64,000 nucleotides of DNA from Garcia nutans (lineage: Eukaryota; Streptophyta; Magnoliopsida; Malpighiales; Euphorbiaceae), in the NCBI GenBank assembly GCA_947685225.1, contig CANTUV010000010.1, positions 1,612,001 through 1,676,000 of the forward strand. The letters are read 5' to 3'. Numbering within the stretch: the first letter of the stretch is position 1; the number at the start of each line of letters is the position of its first letter. Shown in pieces: positions 57,703 to 64,000 of the stretch. A program made the translations under genes and the position numbers. The notes beneath the pieces were generated by a model, which was not told the origin of the DNA, did no database searches, and saw only the letters and a program-made list of their open reading frames with translations.

Positions 57703-60700
57703 TGCACCTGCTATGAGGTTATGATTTTGAACTTTGTTAATGTTTTATTATCATCCTTTAGTTTGCCATGATCGTATGTTCCAAATAATCTCTTTTTAAT
57801 TTTACTGACAAGCCACCCTATTAGTATTGATTTAAGTTGAGGTTGTAGTTTGAAGACGATAGAAGCTGATAATAGAAGTATTTTTTTTTTCTAATTCTGT
57901 TTATATTTCTGTAATTATTTATTGCTTAATGTAATGTGAACCGACATTTGAGGTGATCTGCTCTCATCATGCTTTTATGACTGCCACCTTTTTTTTTTTG
58001 TTATTATTTCCTTGTATAAACTTATGTTTGTTTACAACCATTTGATATATATTCCTTTTTGCTTAGGATCTCATAATTTGAGGTGACAAAAGTATTCCAT
58101 TGTACAGGTGAAGTACTTATAGTGCATTTGGTCAGATGATTAAATATTCTCTTTCTCTCTCTGAGCAACTGTTCATCTCACAGTAGAAACTTCAATTCTG
58201 CAGTAGAGTTGTGGACGCTCAATCACCTATGGTAATTGTTATTCCTACAAAAGGTTCTAGTTTCAGCATGAAATTGAGTGAAGGAGACATTTCTTGGCAT
58301 GAATTCCTAGAAAGAGTCCACAGTCTAAGGTATACTTTCTTTTCTCAAATGTTTGATTGATATTATAGGGCCAACCCAAATCTATGGTTATCCATTCTTG
58401 TTCCCTTTTCCTTTTCCATTCATTAATAGTAATATGCATAACTTTCTTTTGAGTTCCATAACCAAACATCTTGGTGGGCGCTTGGTATTTGTGTTAATCA
58501 ACTAAGACATTATTTTGTAATACTTGAAGCAGAGAGGATTCCAATGTGTAGATGCTTTGGATTCTTGCCTAGCAATTTAAAACTCTTGAAATTCTTAGGA
58601 ACAAAAATGCTCATATAATAATCTGATGATGGGAGGTCGCTTGTTTCATCTAATATTCTTTGCTATTATTATAGAGAAGTAATTTACGCCATGTTGTTCC
58701 TTACTACGTGCTGCAGAAGTGACCGTCATCTTGAGCATTGAAATCACATAGAGCAAGATTTAGGAGTTCTCCTTGTAGGTAGCTTCACCGAAACCACATG
58801 AGAAAATTGTTTATCAACTAATGACTATTGATAATTTATAAATTTTAGGCATGCATCACGAGATATTATATAAATTAGCAGATAGGATAAACAACATGAA
58901 AAAAACAATATTTATCCTTTCTTGCTGGATTAGCATACTTTAAAATTAACATATCTCTTCTTTCATTTAATTTTCTAATGCTTCAGTAAGATAATCATCT
59001 ATGAAATTTGAACAGTTGCATTAATGTTTATCTTTTTATTTTGAAAGCATTATTAGTGCAGTTTTGATGTTGACACTGTATCTGCTCGTCTTTAACATCA
59101 AACCTGCAGAGGAAATGAATTTACTGCTGTAGAAGAGCCAGTTGAGGCATATTCAAACATTCTTTTCTCATCTGGAACTACAGGTAACTTACGGGTAGAA
59201 AATTAGGCTTTTGTCTTGGTTCTTTTGTTTAATTTTTACATAAAACATAATCATTCCTAAGTTAAGCAAGAATAGGTCTGTTTATTTAATGTCAATCTTT
59301 TAGCACAAAAGATAAAGTAAATTCTTTGTATTTAGATAATCTAAGGAGTAAGGCCTTAATATGTTTTTTAACAGCAAAAGGTGAAAGGATTCTTTGTTTT
59401 GAAGTAATTCAGTAAGGTCATTATTACAAAATTGGAAGTTGTGATAGGCCAAGAGAGGGTAATTCTTTGAACATGTCTATTGGAAAATTGTTCTCTGTGA
59501 GAGGTTTTGGTGTTTGTTTTTTAATTCTTAATTTAGTTTCCTAGTTGAGAGAGGTGTATTTCCTTTGGTTGCCTCCAGTTTGAAATTCATAATGTTGAAA
59601 ATATTAATTTTACACGATTTTTAAATTTGCTTTGATACAAATCTATATGTATAGTAAAGCTAAATTCACTGAATTCAAGAATTGTTCAGAAAATTTTTCA
59701 CCGTGAATTAAGTAACTCTCCCAAAAGCTAAATTTACATGGAGTCACTTCATCATTTTTTTTCCTTGTCATTGTATTTCTATTATTCTACAGGCAATAAT
59801 TAAAATTACAAAAACCAATACGTATAATATCTTTTTAATATTTTTTCAGCTGACTCATATGTAATAAACTTGTCCTATATATTTTCTTTATATTAATATT
59901 CAAAATTATCTAAAGGTAAATTTAAATTTTAATAATAATAATAATAGTAATAATTCGTGTATATTAAAATATTTCAAGAAAACACTGGTTAAGTAAACAA
60001 TATAACCAAAACCTGCAAAAAATGTTTCAAGTATTACCATTCATTATGTTGACTTGGAGCTTGGTGAGACGCAACGAAACCTTATCAAACATGATTTAAA
60101 TGAACTATTCATCCAATTCCAGAAGTTAACAGAATAACAGTCTTTGAAGATGGTCAAAGATTGCGTAATGAATAATTATGGGGATTATTTTCGGGTGTAG
60201 GGGAGCCAAAGGCAATTCCATGGACCAATGCATCTACTCTTAAAGCTGCAGTGGATGCATGGTGCCACGTGGATATCTGCAAAGGTGATATTGTTGCTTG
60301 GCCTACTAATCTTGGGTGGATGATGGGTCCTTGGTTGGTGTATGCTTCACTATTAAATGGGGCTTGTGTTGCTTTATATGATGGATCCCCCCTAGGTTCT
60401 GGTTTTGCCAAGTTTGTACAGGTAAGAATTTCGTTCCTGTTTGCCAATTTAATAATTCTGTCTCTTTTTCCCTGTTTTTTTTTCTTGTATAACCTCATGG
60501 TACCAAATACAGTTCTTATTGCATGTTTTGGTTAGTCCAGAGCAACAACACTCGTATGTACTGCAGTGCTCTTCTTAGAGAATGTCCAGCCAGATATTTT
60601 GGAAATTGATCATCATCTATCCTTGTGAGTTTGCTGTTCAAAAAAGCCTGAGTGTCTTTCGGCTTTGTGATTTGGAAATGAGTATCTTTCTGTCAAATAT

Positions 60701-63303
60701 TTGAGCTAAATCTTTCCTGTCACAGGGTAGCCTGTACAGGTACAATCTATAGCTATTCCTTTTCTATTGTCTTCATTTTCGGTTATTCCATAACTGATGA
60801 ATACGCCCTGAGCTTTACTTTTTGCTTGTCAATTTCATATGCACTTTCTCTTCAATGATTTCGAGTACTTCCATTTCTATTACATTTCAGGTAGGGGCAG
60901 AGAGAGAGAGTCGATCTTGAGTTACACTCTAAATAGTTGAAACTTCTGTCGCACCCTTTTTTATCCTCTTCTGGAACCATTACTTTGAGAGCCATTTATT
61001 AAACTACATGTTAAAATATATCATTACTGGGTTTTGTTGTCAATTCTCATTATAAGATGGAAGTATACTGAGAAAACAAACAGTGTGCTAGACTTATTCT
61101 AGTAAGCATAGCGGCCATTGAAGGTTGCCACTTTCCTGTGTCAAATTCATTTTTTTTTTTTCAAATCCTTTTGGTATCGAATACAATAGGAGTTTAGGAG
61201 TGTGTTTTCAACTTCAATTTAGATGCTGAAGTAACATTTAATACTGTTTAGATGTATCTTTCAGGTCTGAGAAATTTTTGGAGTTCAAATTAATTTCTGG
61301 TTAAATTTGGTCAGGATGCTAAAGTAACAATACTTGGTGTGATCCCAAGTATCGTTCGTACCTGGAAAAGTGCAAATAGCACAGCTGGCTATGATTGGTC
61401 TGCTATTCGGTGAGTTTCTAGATGTATCCTTAGCTGTATTTGTTCTCCATATTGGGAAATGCTGTGTTCATATTGTGTATTGGTCTTTATATGCGTATTG
61501 CTGTTTCACTGAAGGTTATATATGTAATGTGGATCTTGCTCCTGGTACTGATTCAAGATATATTTACTATTGTAAAATCTGGAAGTTGCTTTGGCTCCAC
61601 CGGTGAAGCATCTAATGTAGATGAATACTTATGGTTGATGGGAAGAGCTTACTACAAGCCTATTATCGAATACTGTGGTGGTACAGAAATTGGTGGAGGA
61701 TTTGTCACAGGGTCTTTCTTGCAACCTCAGTCATTGGCTGCTTTTAGCACTCCAGCAATGGGTTGCAGCTTGTTTATACTTGGTGATGATGGCCTTCCAA
61801 TTGTAAGCATCATCTGACCCCTGCATTTGAATGTGAGAAAAGATTAATCCATGTCAAATCATAGGGAAAGTGCAATGATTGGACAAAATTCACCTGTTTT
61901 TCCTATGTTTGGCTTTCAATTATGTTGTATAGTAGAGGGAACTCGATTATTTTTACTCGGATTTTAAAATCCATGCACACATGCAATACCATCTGTTGAT
62001 CTCTGGTTTCTGGTCATGCTTGTCCATAGGGTACAGTTTATAATCAGTACCCTAGTGAAGAAAAGTATGTGCTTTCCTGCTAAATTGAAGCTGTTACCCA
62101 TGAAATCACCTCTGTAAACTCTGAGCTGATATTGCAATGTATTAGGTTAGTACTTGGCCTTAAACTTGTGTTATGGGTTTTCCATGCAATGTTAAAGCAA
62201 CACTATGTTATTCTTTCTTTATCACAGATCAAAATGATCAGGTTGTATGCTTATGATTTGAATTATTTTTAAAAAATAATACTCTTTTTTCTTCTTGCAT
62301 TTGTAAGTTTTTACTAAATTATGCCTGCATAGATAATTCCAGCATGAAAAAGTTATTGCGACTCCACAAGTTCACTACACTTTTCTCACTGCAATCACTA
62401 ATCTTTTCAAGTAAAATATTTGCTTATTCATTGTTTAATCTCCTTGAGTACAGCCACACGGTGCACCAGGGATGGGTGAGTTGGCTCTTGGTCCCCTCAT
62501 TTTTGGCGCTTCAAGTTCACTGCTGAATGCTGACCACTATAATGTGTATTACAAGGGTATGCCGATTTGGAATGGAAAAGTAAGTGCTTTTTCCTACGCA
62601 TCTTCATACTAGTTTGGGTGTCCCCAATCATTTGAGTTTTCAGACTAATGAGTACTCATGCAGATTCTTCGAAGGCATGGGGATGTTTTTGAACGTACTT
62701 CTAGAGGATACTATCATGCACATGGTCGTGCAGATGATACAATGAATCTTGGGGGTATCAAGGTTTGCATTTGTCCTTGACAGCTATAATCTTTTTGAAG
62801 GATGTATGGGAATGAAGTCTCATCCGATTAAGATAATCTAAATTCCTATTACGTGTGAAAATGGAGTGTCCCCTTCTGCCCTCTGCCAGAAGTAATTTAA
62901 GCTCGGTTTAGGGGTTTCTGAGTAAAATTTTTTATGAACCATTTGTGAAATGCTTAAACTATGTCTTGGAAGTTCATTACTGGATAATTGTGTAACAGTT
63001 GAGCCATGCATGATATGGTTCAATAAGAAACAAAAAAGGGAATTCCAAAATTGTTTTTAGGATGGGCTTGATTGTGTGGAAATTAGTGCTTGATGTATCG
63101 AAGAACCGTCGTATTTTGTCTGCATAAATATTTTAAAAAAGATGAAATATTTTTATAAAGTTTTAACTGTACTACAAAAAGTAGTTGCTTGCATGAAAAT
63201 TTATCTGTGGTTCTGAAATTGTTCTTGTTGTCGGCAATTCTATCTGGGCAGGTTAGTTCTGTTGAAATCGACCGCATTTGTAATACAGTTGATAGCAGCA
63301 TCC

Positions 63304-63319
63304 TTGAGACATTGAGACA
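63304..63319. repeat. Exact 8-bp tandem duplication in AAE exon 13
   Basis: TTGAGACA is repeated directly (63304-63311 and 63312-63319). Removing one copy, together with one G of the run at 63347-63352, gives the family sequence ETAAVGIPPPQGGPEQ. As it stands about 13 residues are read in a shifted frame (LRQLPLAYHLLKG). Confidence 0.8.
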
Positions 63320-63753
63320 GCTGCCGTTGGCATACCACCTCCTCAAGGGGGGACCTGAGCAGTTGGTAATTGTAGTCGTGTTCAAGATTCCAGATAATTC
63401 AACCTCAGATTTGGAACAGCTGAAGAAGTCTTTCAGCTCAACCGTGCAGAAGAGACTAAATCCTTTGTTCAAGGTATTTATTGATTTCTTCTCTGCAAAG
63501 CGGATATGATTGCCTTTCAATTCAAAATCTTGGTTAGTTTTAGTATACATCACTAAAATATATGCTAAATGTGCAGGTTTCCCGTGTAGTACCTTATCCT
63601 TCTCTTCCAAGGACGGCATCAAACAAGGTCATGAGAAGGGTTTTGCGGCAGCAATTTATTCAACAAGATAAAAATTCAAAACTACAAAAAAGATACTTGC
63701 AGTTATCAAGTGACCACAAAAAGCCCATGTTCGATTTTCTTCTTGTGTTATAA

Positions 63754-64000
63754 GGATCCTGGGATGGTTTCTGTCATCCGGAGGGACGTTATGTAGTTGT
63801 CTTTACGCCAATAAAAAATGTTCATTTGGATGCCTCTTAGTAGAGGAACCCGTGTGTAGAATTAGGTGTAATTTGATATATAATATAATCAAATATATTT
63901 TTATTTTTAGTTTAAATGACATATAACTAATTGTATAAATAAGAATTTTGTAATATATGTTATATTTATGTTTTTTTTAAGGTATAACACATGATAACAT
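63754..64000 (+). other. 3' UTR of the AAE locus and AT-rich end of window
   Basis: Contains the probable 3' UTR with AATAAAAAATG at about 63810 as a candidate poly(A) signal, then AT-rich sequence. No further gene is seen. Confidence 0.45.

Larger units (their letters stand above)
55176..63753 (+). pseudogene. AAE17/18-like: Acyl-activating enzyme 17/18-like, broken copy, 14 exons
   Basis: Exons: 55176-55429, 55515-55644, 55728-55995, 56476-56680, 58067-58107, 58204-58329, 59110-59183, 60201-60421, 61315-61409, 61586-61802, 62454-62579, 62664-62762, 63252-63473, 63577-63753. The family is the ANL superfamily; plant AAE17/18 are long peroxisomal acyl/acetyl-CoA-synthetase-like proteins. Signatures are LFSSGTTGEPKAIPWT across exons 7-8 (AMP-binding P-loop), AWPTNLGWMMGPWLVY, FGSTGEASNVDEYLWLMG, EYCGGTEIGGGF, HGDVFERTSRGYY, HGRADDTMNLGGIK and NKVMRRVLRQQF. 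Lesions: a one-base loss near 55741 shifts VYWK out of frame with WLDEM; exon 5 has TGA at 58079-58081 where Arg is expected (DLII-stop-GDKSIPLY); exon 13 has an exact 8-bp duplication offset by one extra G; after SKL the stop codon appears replaced by CAA, adding 22 residues. All splice sites are intact. Full length would be about 751 residues. Confidence 0.85.

Overview
The window is nuclear DNA of a flowering plant, most likely a eudicot (family not determinable by eye). Genes have many short exons and GT-AG introns, the spacers are very AT-rich, microsatellites are common, and the mobile elements are typical plant types. Reading spliced exons rather than long ORFs gives six protein-gene loci and a dense layer of transposable elements.

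Layout: (1) 1.9-5.26 kb, + strand, an intact organellar single-stranded-DNA-binding protein gene with a MITE-like element ending about 47 bp before its ATG. (2) 5.3-16 kb, gene-free, with pieces of three non-LTR retroelements (one a long RTE-type LINE with an ATT-repeat tail), a Stowaway-like MITE and AT-rich spacer. (3) 16.28-19.44 kb, +, a four-exon universal-stress-protein-like gene. (4) 20.26-23.5 kb, -, a four-exon chloroplast protein with a glycine run and C-terminal hydrophobic segment (YELLOW LEAF 1-like). (5) 26.19-28.91 kb, +, a domesticated hAT transposase gene (DAYSLEEPER/At1g18560 type) with a small lesion in its BED finger exon. (6) 29.84-38.37 kb, -, an eIF2B delta-subunit gene that is clearly broken: frameshifts in exon 1, a 2.54-kb solo LTR with 5-bp target duplication inside a coding exon, and a nonsense codon in exon 3. 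(7) 40.75-48.75 kb, a degenerate Ty3/gypsy element lacking its reverse transcriptase core and carrying a spliced antisense ORF near the 3' LTR. (8) 48.75-55.1 kb, AT-rich spacer with MITE-like elements and a roughly 1-kb inverted repeat. (9) 55.18-63.75 kb, +, a 14-exon acyl-activating enzyme of the AAE17/18 type, also broken: one-base frameshift, nonsense codon, an 8-bp duplication offset by an extra G, and probable loss of the stop codon after a peroxisomal SKL signal.

The most striking pattern is genetic decay. Two housekeeping-type genes each carry several independent lesions, and each includes an exact 8-bp tandem duplication in an exon. Eight bp is the target-duplication size of hAT transposons, so these may be excision footprints. 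The neighbouring SSB, USP-like and chloroplast genes appear intact. This would fit a locus whose functional eIF2B-delta and AAE copies lie elsewhere, for example on a homeologous segment; that last step is inference.
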